DNA of 64,000 bases, from NCBI RefSeq assembly GCF_030519355.1, contig NZ_JAUMKC010000017.1, forward strand, positions 62,001 through 126,000, written 5' to 3'. Source of the stretch: Mucilaginibacter sp. L3T2-6. GTDB taxonomy: Bacteria > Bacteroidota > Bacteroidia > Sphingobacteriales > Sphingobacteriaceae. This document shows positions 34,328 through 42,829 of the stretch, piece after piece. Within the stretch, counting starts at the first letter, position 1. Every line of letters starts with the position of its first letter. The position numbers and the translations under genes are program-made. Under the pieces are notes generated by a model. It had not been told where the DNA came from and made no database searches. It worked only from the letters and a program-made list of their open reading frames with translations.

Positions 34328-34906
34328 TCAAAAAGCTACTTTCGGTGCTTTTTGAGCATCAGGCTCAGCTGCGAAACCTTGTTTAGGCTCAAAGCCGAAT
34401 ATTTTTGCCGTAATAACAGCCGGGAAAGAGCGGATGCCGGTATTATATTCCTGTACAGCATTGTTAAAATCGCGGCGCGAAACATTAATCCGGTTTTCAG
34501 TACCTTCAAGCTGTGCCTGTAAAGCACTGAAGTTCTCGTTTGATTTCAGCTGCGGGTAATTCTCCGAAGCTACTAATAACCGGCCCAATGCGGTGCTTAA
34601 CTGACCCTGTGCAGCCTGGAATTTTTGTATCGCTGCAGGGTCGAGTTTGTTTGGGTCCACTTGTATAGATGTAGCTTTTGCGCGAGCCTCTGTAACTTCA
34701 ACCAAAGTGCTTTTCTCGAAATTGGCAGCACCCTTTACGGTAGCTACCAGGTTCGGTATCAAATCGCTGCGGCGTTGGTAGTCAGACTGTACGGCCCCCC
34801 ACTTAGCCTTTACATTTTCATCTTTTTTTACCATACCGTTATAGCTGCATGAGCCGATAAGGCAAATCACGATAATGATGCCCAATACTATCAATAGGTT
34901 TTTCAT
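34328..34906 (-). CDS. lemA: LemA family protein
   Basis: The 192-residue protein has an N-terminal membrane helix that ends in a cysteine-containing SCSYNGMV stretch, so it may be a lipoprotein. The typical LemA coiled helical domain follows (VKAKWGAVQSDYQRRSDLIPNLVATVKGAA, then LEGTENRINVSRRDFNNAVQEYN). LemA proteins are envelope proteins of unclear function that regularly accompany TPM proteins. It is the first gene of the operon on the minus strand. Confidence 0.93.
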   Translation of the reverse strand: MKNLLIVLGIIIVICLIGSCSYNGMVKKDENVKAKWGAVQSDYQRRSDLIPNLVATVKGAANFEKSTLVEVTEARAKATSIQVDPNKLDPAAIQKFQAAQGQLSTALGRLLVASENYPQLKSNENFSALQAQLEGTENRINVSRRDFNNAVQEYNTGIRSFPAVITAKIFGFEPKQGFAAEPDAQKAPKVAF

Positions 34907-35242
34907 GTGTTTTAATTTGTTTTTTTAATGGCCATGAAACTATCAGAACCGGATTGTTCGTTTTTGGCCGTTCCCGATTGATTCATGTTTTTCGTTTACA
35001 GGATTTCGTTTTGTGAATTTACAACATTTTAGAGTACAAATAACATACTGTTGTTACAATTGTGTTTTTAGAATCCCGATTGCGCGGGGTGGTGCATTTA
35101 TCGGATGGCGCCTTCAGGCTGTTGTTAATTGAAAGCATTGTTCCGGGTTTTAACGATTTAATTATGCGGGATCCGAAAAATCCGTTAATCCGCTTCGTAC
35201 CGGTCAATTTTTTATTATTTTTGTTGCAAAACTTACAAAAAG
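34907..35242. other. Divergent intergenic stretch between lemA and frr
   Basis: No gene is visible. The left part must hold the lemA promoter and the right end the frr promoter, whose -7 box is annotated at 35216-35223. Confidence 0.4.
35216..35223 (+). promoter_or_regulatory. Putative -7 box of frr
   Basis: TATTTTTG matches TAnnTTTG exactly. A weak TTCG at 35194-35197 stands 18 bases upstream as a possible -33. The leader would be about 13 bases. Confidence 0.5.
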
Positions 35243-35806
35243 ATGAGCGAACTCATTAAAAAACAAGTTACTGATGCCCGTGCGCACATGGATAAAGCTA
35301 TTGAGCATTGCGACGGCGAATTACAAAAAATAAGGGCAGGCAAAGCCAACCCCTCTATGCTTGACGATATTACGGTAGAATATTATGGTACGCCAACTCC
35401 GCTAAATCAGGTGGGCAGCGTTAATACGCCGGATGCCCGCACCATTGTTATACAACCCTGGGAAAAATCATTACTGAATCCTATCGAAAAAGCGATTATG
35501 GAAGCCAATCTGGGCGTTAATCCACAGAATGACGGCGTAATCATCCGTATAAATGTACCTCCGCTTACCGAAGAGCGCCGGCGCGATCTGGTTAAGAAAG
35601 CAAAATCTGAAGCTGAAAGCGGCAAGGTTGCTATCCGCAACATCCGCAAAGATGCCAATGAGAAAATACGGAAGCTGAAATCAGAAGGTGTTTCTGAAGA
35701 CGAGATGAAAACCGGCGAAGCTGAAATACAAAAACTGACAGACAGCTATATCGCAAAGGTTGACGCCTTATCTGACGCTAAAGAAAAAGATATTATGACC
35801 GTGTAA
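35243..35806 (+). CDS. frr: Ribosome recycling factor
   Basis: The 187-residue protein has the RRF three-helix-bundle signature: LQKIRAGKANPSMLDDITVEYYG, TPLNQVGSV, IRINVPPLTEERRRDLVKKAKSE and VAIRNIRKDANEKI. With EF-G it splits the post-termination ribosome. pyrH, often next to frr, is not adjacent here. The gene is flanked by a promoter box and a small terminator. Confidence 0.97.
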   Translation: MSELIKKQVTDARAHMDKAIEHCDGELQKIRAGKANPSMLDDITVEYYGTPTPLNQVGSVNTPDARTIVIQPWEKSLLNPIEKAIMEANLGVNPQNDGVIIRINVPPLTEERRRDLVKKAKSEAESGKVAIRNIRKDANEKIRKLKSEGVSEDEMKTGEAEIQKLTDSYIAKVDALSDAKEKDIMTV

Positions 35807-35827
35807 AACCAGGTTACACAAATATCG

Positions 35828-35860
35828 AAAGCCACTTCGTACTACGGGGTGGTTTTCTTT
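35828..35860 (+). terminator. Intrinsic terminator of frr
   Basis: AAAGCCAC at 35828-35835 pairs with GTGGTTTT at 35849-35856 (one G-U), extended by CTTCG/CGGG, then a T-rich stretch. Confidence 0.65.
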
Positions 35861-35883
35861 TTGTGGTAACTGTTAGCATCGGC

Positions 35884-36396
35884 TTATTTAGGGATGCGGA
35901 TTTTATAACGGCCCACAGCACTTGCAGACGAATCGACACCCGGCGGCGGCAGGATGGGGGCACTGCTGAAGTTGGTTACCGTAGATGAGAATTGTCCGTC
36001 AGTAATACTTTTTCTCACCCGTCCATTACTGCTAGTAAACTGAAAGGTGCCAACGATATGTTTACCGTCAAATGAGTCAACCACCAGTTTGCCGGAATCG
36101 CTTACGAAGTGGCCCGGGCTATAGGTAGCCAAAGCACTGTCGATATCCCTGGCAAATTGAAAATCGCCGGCTTTGGTGTGGGTAAATATATACAAGGCTA
36201 TCTTTTCGTTATTTGCTCCGCTACCGTAAATCAGGATTGAATTATCCGTGTTATAATAGGCATTTGTTGAAAGCGTTTTTACTGTTCCGTCAACTTTATA
36301 GGAAATAAAGCCTGATGGCTGGGTGGTGTCTTTTTCGCATGAGGTTATGGCGGCAAAAAAACAAAACAAAAAAATGAATTTATAAACAAGGCGCAT
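35884..36396 (-). CDS. Hypothetical lipoprotein
   Basis: The 170-residue protein has a lipoprotein signal (hydrophobic segment, then AAITSC with Cys20, followed by EKD). The mature part is beta-rich, with YKVDGTVKTLSTNAYYNTDNSILIYGSG and DGKHIVGTFQFTSSNGRVRKSITDGQF. This resembles the DUF6252-type or similar small Bacteroidota lipoproteins, in which an early VDG motif and a late GTF-F motif recur. Function is unknown. Confidence 0.75.
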   Translation of the reverse strand: MRLVYKFIFLFCFFAAITSCEKDTTQPSGFISYKVDGTVKTLSTNAYYNTDNSILIYGSGANNEKIALYIFTHTKAGDFQFARDIDSALATYSPGHFVSDSGKLVVDSFDGKHIVGTFQFTSSNGRVRKSITDGQFSSTVTNFSSAPILPPPGVDSSASAVGRYKIRIPK

Positions 36397-36537
36397 AGGA
36401 CAACTTTTAGGTTTATTTCTTTTCGACAGCAGATTAGCCTAAAGGTTTAATGCAAATTCGCATCGTAGCTATTATTCGCATTTTATCGGAATTTTTACGT
36501 AGCAAATTGAGCGCGTCATTCCAAACAGCGGATGGTA

Positions 36538-36912
36538 TTATCGTTCTTTCGTCGCAATACCAAAGCAATGCGAATGCCCGTCATCATCCGTTACAAAAAA
36601 CTCGGTTTGCCCGTAATCTCTTTCTTTTATTTCTGAAACTTCAAATCCGTGGTGTTTTAATCGGTCCCTTGTCGCTTCAATATTTTCCGGGGTCCAGTAA
36701 AGGCTGATTCCATGATATTCAGGAGGGATACGTTCGCCGGCGCGCCGGTTGAGCCAGAAGTATAAACTTTCGTTGTGTACCATGCAGCCGACCAGGCGGC
36801 CTTCCTGCCACATATGACGGTCCGCCATAAGGCCCAGGCCACCCACCCAAAAGTTCAGGCTTTTCTCCAGGTCGGTGCTGGGAATCACCGGGATGCATGC
36901 TTTCACTTTCAT
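36538..36912 (-). CDS. VOC family protein (glyoxalase/bleomycin-resistance fold)
   Basis: From ATG 36912 the 124-residue protein has the VOC half-repeats: KACIPVIPSTDLEKSLNFWVGGLG at the N-terminus and DRLKHHGFEVSEIKERDYGQTEFFVTDDDGHSHCFG at the C-terminus. It resembles small bleomycin-resistance-like binding proteins (substrate unknown). A 12-residue extension to 36948 is possible but less likely. It appears monocistronic. Confidence 0.85.
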   Translation of the reverse strand: MKVKACIPVIPSTDLEKSLNFWVGGLGLMADRHMWQEGRLVGCMVHNESLYFWLNRRAGERIPPEYHGISLYWTPENIEATRDRLKHHGFEVSEIKERDYGQTEFFVTDDDGHSHCFGIATKER

Positions 36913-37014
36913 GATATATATTTTAGCTGGTTTTAGGCGCTTTGACAAGTGCGAAATCCTTCCCCCAATATAGAAATAAGAAAGATGACCTTAACCGGTT
37001 ACCCGTAAATCAAT

Positions 37015-37941
37015 TTACAGTCCAAATCTCATCCATCCCTCGCCTTCATATCCGAAGATAAATTGCTTCGGGTTTATTATTTCTGCCAAAATTTCAATGG
37101 AGTCTACTATCCGTGGCCCCGGCCGGTTAAAATATTGATTACCATCAGCAACATATACCCGGTTATTTTTTACCGCCTTCAAATCACTAAAGCCCGGCGA
37201 CTTTAAAAGGACATCCATTTCTGTCAGCGTCCGTCCAATCGAAAACCCGCATGGCATCACCACGATGATATCCGGGTTTTGCAATCTTATATCCTCCCAT
37301 AATACATAGGGCGAATGCTGGCCCGGTTCAGTTAATATATTTGTTCCGCCGGCAATGGCTACCAATTCAGGCACCCAGTTGCCCGAAAGCATCATCGGCT
37401 CCAGCCATTCTATACAGGCAACAGTCGGTTTATAGTCAATAAATTTTAATTTATGGCGAATCAGGTCAATGCGCTCCTGTAAGTCTTCAACAAGTCTTTC
37501 TCCCTCGCCTGGCACATTCAACCCTGCTGCTATCATTTTAATATCGCTTAAAATAGCTTTCAGGTTGTTTGGCTCGAGCGAAATAATGCGTACCTCATTT
37601 TCCAGGTAATTCTGCAGGGCGTTTTCAACCTCAGTTAGTGAAACCGCACAGACCTCGCATTGCGCCTGGGTAATAATCACATCCGGCGCCAGTTTTTTAA
37701 TCACATCACGTTTAACCGTGTATACAGACAAAGCTTCCGTCAGTATTTCCTTTACTTTTTTATCGATTTCGGCGCTGCTTAACCCATCCTGAAAATTGGC
37801 TTCCGAGCAAACCGGCAATTGTTTTACTGATTCAGGAAAATCACATTCATGCGAACGCCCGGCCAGGTTTTTCTCAAGGCCTAAAGCACAGATAACTTCG
37901 GTAGCAGCGGGTAGCAGCGATACAATTTTTGGCGCAGTCAT
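37015..37941 (-). CDS. Cobalamin-binding (BtuF-like) protein without signal peptide
   Basis: The 308-residue protein is a class III periplasmic-binding-protein fold: PKIVSLLPAATEVICALGLEKNLAGRSHECDFP at the start, PDVIITQAQCEVCAV near 105-120, and NPDIIVVMPCGFSIGRTL near 225. BtuF and related ferric-siderophore or cobalamin-binding proteins share it. Unlike BtuF it starts directly at the domain with no signal peptide, so it should be cytoplasmic. Similar stand-alone versions exist in many bacteria and their role is unclear. No BtuCD genes are adjacent. It overlaps none of its neighbours and is divergent from lepB. Confidence 0.8.
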   Translation of the reverse strand: MTAPKIVSLLPAATEVICALGLEKNLAGRSHECDFPESVKQLPVCSEANFQDGLSSAEIDKKVKEILTEALSVYTVKRDVIKKLAPDVIITQAQCEVCAVSLTEVENALQNYLENEVRIISLEPNNLKAILSDIKMIAAGLNVPGEGERLVEDLQERIDLIRHKLKFIDYKPTVACIEWLEPMMLSGNWVPELVAIAGGTNILTEPGQHSPYVLWEDIRLQNPDIIVVMPCGFSIGRTLTEMDVLLKSPGFSDLKAVKNNRVYVADGNQYFNRPGPRIVDSIEILAEIINPKQFIFGYEGEGWMRFGL

Positions 37942-38054
37942 ATCAGGACGCTAAGGTATGCATTGTTGATAGTCTTTTAAAAATGTGTCCTGAGCTTAAT
38001 AATTGTAACATTACCCCCCACTTATCAGTCAAACACTGCATAAATCCTTATGCT

Positions 38055-39164
38055 ATGAACTGGAAGCTGCATTTTACCAGGAAAATTGCCAATCCGAAAA
38101 AGAAAAAATCAAAAACCCGGGAGTGGGTAGATGCAATTTTATTTGCGCTGATAGCTTCCACCATTATACGGGGCTTACTTTTTTCTGCCTACGCGATACC
38201 TTCCGGTTCGATGGAGGGCTCACTGCTCACAGGGGACTATCTATTTGTTAGCAAGATAAGCTACGGCCCGCGCATGCCGTTCACCCCGGTATCTATTCCT
38301 TTTTTAGAGTCAACTGTCACCAAATATAACATCAAGACTTATTGGGATGGCATTAAACTGCCTTACTACCGTCTGCCCGGGCTTACTGAAATAAAAAAGG
38401 GCGATATTGTAGTTTTTAATAAACCCGAAGAAGCGGATCCGTCATACGACAGGCCGGTAGACGCCCGGACTAACCTGATCAAGCGCTGCCAGGCTACGCC
38501 GGGCGACAAGCTTGAAATAAAAAATGCACAGGTTTATGTAAACGGAAAACCAAATGCAAATGCCGAAAAGCAGCAAACATCATATACAGTTATTACCGAC
38601 GGTAATGCGCTGAACCCGCAAATATTCCAGGATTTAAATATCGAGCCTCTGTACCAAAAGGATAACAACACGTATGAAATGATTATCCCGAAAGCCAGCC
38701 TCGCGACATTTAAAGGCTATTCAAACATTAAAAGCGTTACACCGGTTGTAGCTCCTGCAGGCAGTTTCGACGCCGCAGTATTTCCCCACAACGAAAAGTT
38801 TAAATGGAACCAGGATAATTTTGGCCCCCTGGTTATACCTGAACGCGGTATGACAATCCCGTTGAATGATTCGACAATGATTTTGTACCGCCGGGCAATC
38901 GAACTTTATGAAAACAATAAAGTTGAACAGCGCGGTAAGGATATCATCATCAACGGCAAAAAAGCGGATAGCTATACCTTTAAGATGAATTACTACTGGA
39001 TGATGGGCGATAACCGCCACAACTCGCTCGATTCGCGTTTTTGGGGATATGTTCCGGAAGACCACGTGGTAGGCAAGGCAATGATTACATGGATGAGTAT
39101 CGATTCAACAGGTACATTCCTGGGTAAAATCCGCTGGAACAGGATTTTCAGGACAATAAAATAA
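38055..39164 (+). CDS. lepB: Signal peptidase I
   Basis: From ATG 38055 the 369-residue protein has one membrane helix (about 25-45). The catalytic serine lies in IPSGSMEGSLL (Ser52) and the catalytic lysine in NLIKRCQATPGD (Lys143). The C-terminal boxes are YYWMMGDNRHNSLDSRFWG and PEDHVVGKA. It cleaves signal peptides of secreted proteins at the outer face of the inner membrane. A large insert between the catalytic Lys and box E (about 160-310) is usual for Bacteroidota. A longer open frame up to 37929 overlaps the divergent gene and is not used. Confidence 0.93.
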   Translation: MNWKLHFTRKIANPKKKKSKTREWVDAILFALIASTIIRGLLFSAYAIPSGSMEGSLLTGDYLFVSKISYGPRMPFTPVSIPFLESTVTKYNIKTYWDGIKLPYYRLPGLTEIKKGDIVVFNKPEEADPSYDRPVDARTNLIKRCQATPGDKLEIKNAQVYVNGKPNANAEKQQTSYTVITDGNALNPQIFQDLNIEPLYQKDNNTYEMIIPKASLATFKGYSNIKSVTPVVAPAGSFDAAVFPHNEKFKWNQDNFGPLVIPERGMTIPLNDSTMILYRRAIELYENNKVEQRGKDIIINGKKADSYTFKMNYYWMMGDNRHNSLDSRFWGYVPEDHVVGKAMITWMSIDSTGTFLGKIRWNRIFRTIK

Positions 39165-39180
39165 TTACGTTCCCGGCAAC

Positions 39181-39765
39181 TTATCTCATGCTTTCCTCAA
39201 TCGCGTTAATTGCATCAAGATGTTGCTGCAATACCGGAATGGTTTTTTCCGCAAACGATTTTACGTCAGGATCAAGGCATTTTTTAGCTGCGGTTTGAAA
39301 TGTTTTGATATCCTTTTCATGATCACTGATCATCTCGCGGATATAAGCCTTGTCAAAGTCCTTTCCGGATTTAGTCCTTAATTTCTTTATTTTCTTTTGC
39401 TCTTTCGCTCCGGGAGCTTTCGGAATTGAAATGTTTTTCGTAACGGCTATGGCTTTTACCATATCATTAATTGCCGAGTGGTCTTTTGTTATCATCGCCC
39501 CGAAATTTTTCACCTGCTTGCTGATACCTTTTTGCTGCGCCAAATTGCCAAGCTCGATCTGGGTTAAGTCGCCATTTGCTGCATCTACTATAAACTGCGC
39601 ATCCATTTTTTCGACTGCGATACTAAGCTGCTTAGTGGTGTCTTTTACAGCATTCAGGCTATCGGCCTTTGCCACGGCGTCGTGTTTTGAGTTGCCGTTG
39701 CAAGCCTGTAGTATGTAAAGAACAGTTACAACTGCAATCGTAATACTTAACTTCTTCATTTTCAT
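39181..39765 (-). CDS. DUF4142 domain lipoprotein
   Basis: The 194-residue protein has a lipoprotein-type signal (VLYILQACNGN, Cys22). The helical DUF4142 domain follows, a ferritin-like four-helix domain with paired His residues (FIVDAANGDLTQIELGNLAQQKGISKQVKNFGAMITKDHSAIND; later MISDHEKDIKTFQ). The function of the family is unknown; some members carry two His-containing motifs like those here. It ends 17 bases from lepB. Confidence 0.88.
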   Translation of the reverse strand: MKMKKLSITIAVVTVLYILQACNGNSKHDAVAKADSLNAVKDTTKQLSIAVEKMDAQFIVDAANGDLTQIELGNLAQQKGISKQVKNFGAMITKDHSAINDMVKAIAVTKNISIPKAPGAKEQKKIKKLRTKSGKDFDKAYIREMISDHEKDIKTFQTAAKKCLDPDVKSFAEKTIPVLQQHLDAINAIEESMR

Positions 39766-39873
39766 TAACTATTGGTGGGGATACAATTAACACGTCAAAC
39801 GGCGTTTGGTTTCGGTTTTAAAAATCTGTTTAAAATAAAAAGAATAAAATTTTCTTTTTAAATAGAAAATAAT

Positions 39874-39890
39874 TACATTTGTTATGGAGG
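39874..39890 (+). promoter_or_regulatory. Putative -7 box and Shine-Dalgarno of the Xre/ParS antitoxin
   Basis: TACATTTG (39874-39881) is an exact -7 match. It is followed by GGAGG (39886-39890), 9 bases before the ATG. A clear Shine-Dalgarno is rare among the other genes of this window. Confidence 0.5.
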
Positions 39891-39899
39891 TAAGAGGCG

Positions 39900-40379
39900 A
39901 TGAAAACACAAAAAAATAAACCTGCCGCAACAGATGCGAAACCCTATGATGTTCCAGAGGAGAAGCATACCGGCTTTGTCGCTATGGAGCCGTACGCGCC
40001 ATATTTAAGGTCGCCGCTGGCCAAGCTCGGGGCTATTAAGCAGGGCCTTAAACCGGCCGCGCTTTCTGATTTAATCACCGTAACAGGCGCCACCCAGGTT
40101 GATGTAGCCAAATGGCTTGATATTACCGAGCCTACCCTGCGCAAGCATATTCAAAGTACCAAGGGCCTTAATGCCGGCATCAGCGAGCATGTTATCCAGC
40201 TTTTTGAGCTATTTAACAAAGGGATGGATACTTTCGGCTCTATCGATGAATTTAAAAGCTGGCTAAAGCATTATAATCCTGCCATTGATGCAACTCCTTT
40301 TGATTTGCTGGATACCATTACCGGCATCAATATCATTATCAGTGAGCTTATCCGTATTGATTATGGCGTTACTGCCTAA
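39900..40379 (+). CDS. Xre/MbcA/ParS-type antitoxin (DUF2384)
   Basis: The 159-residue protein has a helical N-terminal half with an Xre-like HTH region (LSDLITVTGATQVDVAKWLDITEPTLRKHIQ). The C-terminal toxin-binding DUF2384 domain includes FNKGMDTFGSIDEFKSWLKHYNPAIDATPFDLLDT. The next gene encodes a RES-domain toxin, its normal partner. The antitoxin binds the toxin and, in studied systems, represses the shared promoter. It ends 27 bases before the toxin. Confidence 0.92.
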   Translation: MKTQKNKPAATDAKPYDVPEEKHTGFVAMEPYAPYLRSPLAKLGAIKQGLKPAALSDLITVTGATQVDVAKWLDITEPTLRKHIQSTKGLNAGISEHVIQLFELFNKGMDTFGSIDEFKSWLKHYNPAIDATPFDLLDTITGINIIISELIRIDYGVTA

Positions 40380-40406
40380 TAAGCCAAAAGCAATGAGCAG
40401 TTTAGG

Positions 40407-40871
40407 ATGAAAATTTACCGCATCGGTCAGACTAAATATGCACGCGATACCAGGGGCTCTGGTATTGACGGGCGATGGAATCCGGCGGGCCGGTACATGA
40501 TATATTTTGGCGGCTCGCTGGCCTTATCATGCCTGGAGAAGCTGGTACATACGCCGGGCACGTCATTATATACCGGCGATTTTTCCGTAACCATAGCCGA
40601 AGTCCCCGACAGGTTGGCAATAAAAGAAGTCACGCTAAAAGAATTGGTCAGGCTTAACCCCGATTGGAATAAGGTAATTAATTATCCCGTAACTCAATCC
40701 ATTGGCGACGCGTGGCTGCAAAGCCTGGAAACCGCAGTGCTGAAAGTACCTTCGGCAATTATCGAGATGGAATACAATTACCTGCTTAATCCTGCTCATC
40801 CGGATTTCGGTAAAATAAAGTTAATCGCAGTAAATAAATTCAGGTTCGATAGCCGGCTAAAGGCTCAGTAA
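40407..40871 (+). CDS. RES-domain NAD+-degrading toxin
   Basis: The 154-residue protein is a RES domain with an early Arg (IYRIG, Arg5), GRWNPAGRYMIYFGGSLALSCLEKL (Glu44) and a Ser-containing late motif. Characterised RES toxins such as MbcT of Mycobacterium tuberculosis degrade NAD+. It is cotranscribed with the preceding antitoxin. Length and motifs are complete, so the pair is likely functional. Confidence 0.92.
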   Translation: MKIYRIGQTKYARDTRGSGIDGRWNPAGRYMIYFGGSLALSCLEKLVHTPGTSLYTGDFSVTIAEVPDRLAIKEVTLKELVRLNPDWNKVINYPVTQSIGDAWLQSLETAVLKVPSAIIEMEYNYLLNPAHPDFGKIKLIAVNKFRFDSRLKAQ

Positions 40872-40899
40872 ATCCGGCGCCGCCCCTCAAAAAAAATCG

Positions 40900-40907
40900 T
40901 AACTTTG
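40900..40907 (+). promoter_or_regulatory. Putative -7 box of glnS
   Basis: TAACTTTG matches TAnnTTTG exactly and lies 19 bases before the ATG. No -33 element is obvious. Confidence 0.45.
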
Positions 40908-40926
40908 TGCCTCTGAAGTATACGTC

Positions 40927-42606
40927 ATGAGCGAAGAAAGGTCATTAAATTTTTTAGAAGAGATTGTTGAAGAGGATATTGCAGCCGGTAAAAATGGCGG
41001 CAAGGTGTTAACCCGTTTCCCTCCCGAGCCCAATGGTTACCTGCACATCGGTCACGCTAAATCGATTTGCCTGAACTTTGGGCTTGCGCAGCGTTACGGC
41101 GGTCAAACCAATCTCCGTTTTGATGATACCAATCCAAGCAAGGAAGAGGTTGAGTACGTAGACAGCATTAAGGAAGACGTGAAATGGCTGGGCTTTAACT
41201 GGGCGAACGAGCTATACGCTTCCGATTACTTCGATAAGCTATACGACTTTGCTGTTAAGCTTATTAAAAAAGGCCTGGCTTACGTGGATGACAGCACTGC
41301 CGATGAAATAGCCGCACAAAAAGGTACACCTACCGAACCCGGTACACCTAACCAATACCGCAACCGCAGCGTGGAAGAAAACCTGCAGCTATTTGCTGAG
41401 ATGAAGGCCGGCAAATATCCTGACGGGGCGAAAGTGCTGCGGGCTAAAATTGATCTGGCGTCGCCGAACATGCACATGCGCGATCCGCTGATGTACCGCA
41501 TCAAGCATACACATCATCACCGTACGGGTAACGACTGGTGTATTTACCCGATGTACGACTTTGCGCACGGCGAGTCGGACGCTATCGAGGAAATCACACA
41601 TTCGGTATGTACGCTGGAATTTGTACCGCATCGCCCGTTATATGACTGGTTTATAGAAAACCTGGAGATATTCCCATCCAAACAATATGAATTTGCCCGG
41701 CTAAATCTGAACTATACAGTAATGAGCAAACGCAAATTACTGCAATTGGTGGAAGAAAAGTATGTGGACGGCTGGGACGATCCGCGCATGCCTACCATCA
41801 GCGGTTTACGCCGCCGCGGTTATACACCGGCTTCTATACGCGAGTTTTGTGAACGTATTGGCATTGCCAAGCGTGAGAATATGATTGATGTTAGCCTGCT
41901 GGAATTTTGTATCCGCGAGGATTTAAATAAAACCGCCTGGCGCCGTATGGCCGTGCTCGACCCGATAAAGATGGTGATTACCAATTATCCGGAAGGCCAG
42001 GTTGAAAACATGTTCAGTGAAAACAATCCGGAAGCAGAGGGGGGCGACGGTGGCAGGGAGATTCCCTTCAGCAGGGAATTGTGGATTGAGCGTGAGGACT
42101 TTATGGAGGACCCGCCGAAAAAATTTTTCCGCCTGGGCGTGGGCTTGATGGTGCGTTTGAAAAGTGCGTACATTGTAAAATGCGACAGCTTTGAGAAAGA
42201 CGCAGATGGGAATGTTACGCAGATAAACTGTACCTATATTCCCGAATCGCGCTCACAGAATGATACGAGCGGTATCCACGTAAAGGGAACCATACACTGG
42301 GTTAGCGTTCCGCATGCAATAACCGCAGAGGTACGGCTGTACGACCGGCTGTTTAAGGTTGAAGACCCCTCGAACGAAGATGGCGACTTTAAAGAATATA
42401 TCAATCCTGACAGCTTGCAGGTATTAGAGAAAGTTTACATTGAGCCGGATCTGGCAAATGCCGTTCCCGGCAAAGGGTACCAGTTTATGCGCAAAGGGTA
42501 TTTTACGCTGGATAAGAACTCCACGCGTGATAAAATGGTGTTTAACCGTACTGTGACGCTAAAAGATGGATGGAAAGGCACAGCCCAGCAACCATCCAAA
42601 GGTTGA
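40927..42606 (+). CDS. glnS: Glutaminyl-tRNA synthetase
   Basis: The 559-residue class I synthetase has the HIGH motif (HIGHAKS at 40-46), the KMSKS-like VMSKRKL near 265, and the anticodon-binding beta-barrels of the GlnRS type in the C-terminal 200 residues. It attaches glutamine to tRNA-Gln directly. The length fits E. coli-type GlnRS without a YqeY tail. A hairpin terminator follows. Confidence 0.97.
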   Translation: MSEERSLNFLEEIVEEDIAAGKNGGKVLTRFPPEPNGYLHIGHAKSICLNFGLAQRYGGQTNLRFDDTNPSKEEVEYVDSIKEDVKWLGFNWANELYASDYFDKLYDFAVKLIKKGLAYVDDSTADEIAAQKGTPTEPGTPNQYRNRSVEENLQLFAEMKAGKYPDGAKVLRAKIDLASPNMHMRDPLMYRIKHTHHHRTGNDWCIYPMYDFAHGESDAIEEITHSVCTLEFVPHRPLYDWFIENLEIFPSKQYEFARLNLNYTVMSKRKLLQLVEEKYVDGWDDPRMPTISGLRRRGYTPASIREFCERIGIAKRENMIDVSLLEFCIREDLNKTAWRRMAVLDPIKMVITNYPEGQVENMFSENNPEAEGGDGGREIPFSRELWIEREDFMEDPPKKFFRLGVGLMVRLKSAYIVKCDSFEKDADGNVTQINCTYIPESRSQNDTSGIHVKGTIHWVSVPHAITAEVRLYDRLFKVEDPSNEDGDFKEYINPDSLQVLEKVYIEPDLANAVPGKGYQFMRKGYFTLDKNSTRDKMVFNRTVTLKDGWKGTAQQPSKG

Positions 42607-42614
42607 GCTATTCA

Positions 42615-42661
42615 CATGCGCGTCTTTTGAAGATTTACAGACAGGAGACGCGCATGATGTT
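42615..42661 (+). terminator. Hairpin terminator of glnS
   Basis: CATGCGCGTCT (42615-42625) pairs perfectly with 42646-42656 over a 20-base loop, then ATGTTTTT follows. Confidence 0.6.
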
Positions 42662-42829
42662 TTTAAACCTCATTCCTGAACATTTTCATTCATGATTTTT
42701 AATCTTGTAACTCCAGGCCGTGCTAACGGCGAAGCACTTCTGAATGCCTTTAAAAGCTATTTGAGCTGTGAAAAATATTAGTTAAAATCTGCACATTTGC
42801 ATATCCGCGCATTCGTTCATCAATAAAAA

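Noticed and set aside
37929..38054. Longer start for signal peptidase I
   Set aside because: It would overlap the divergent BtuF-like gene, and the conserved family start matches ATG 38055.
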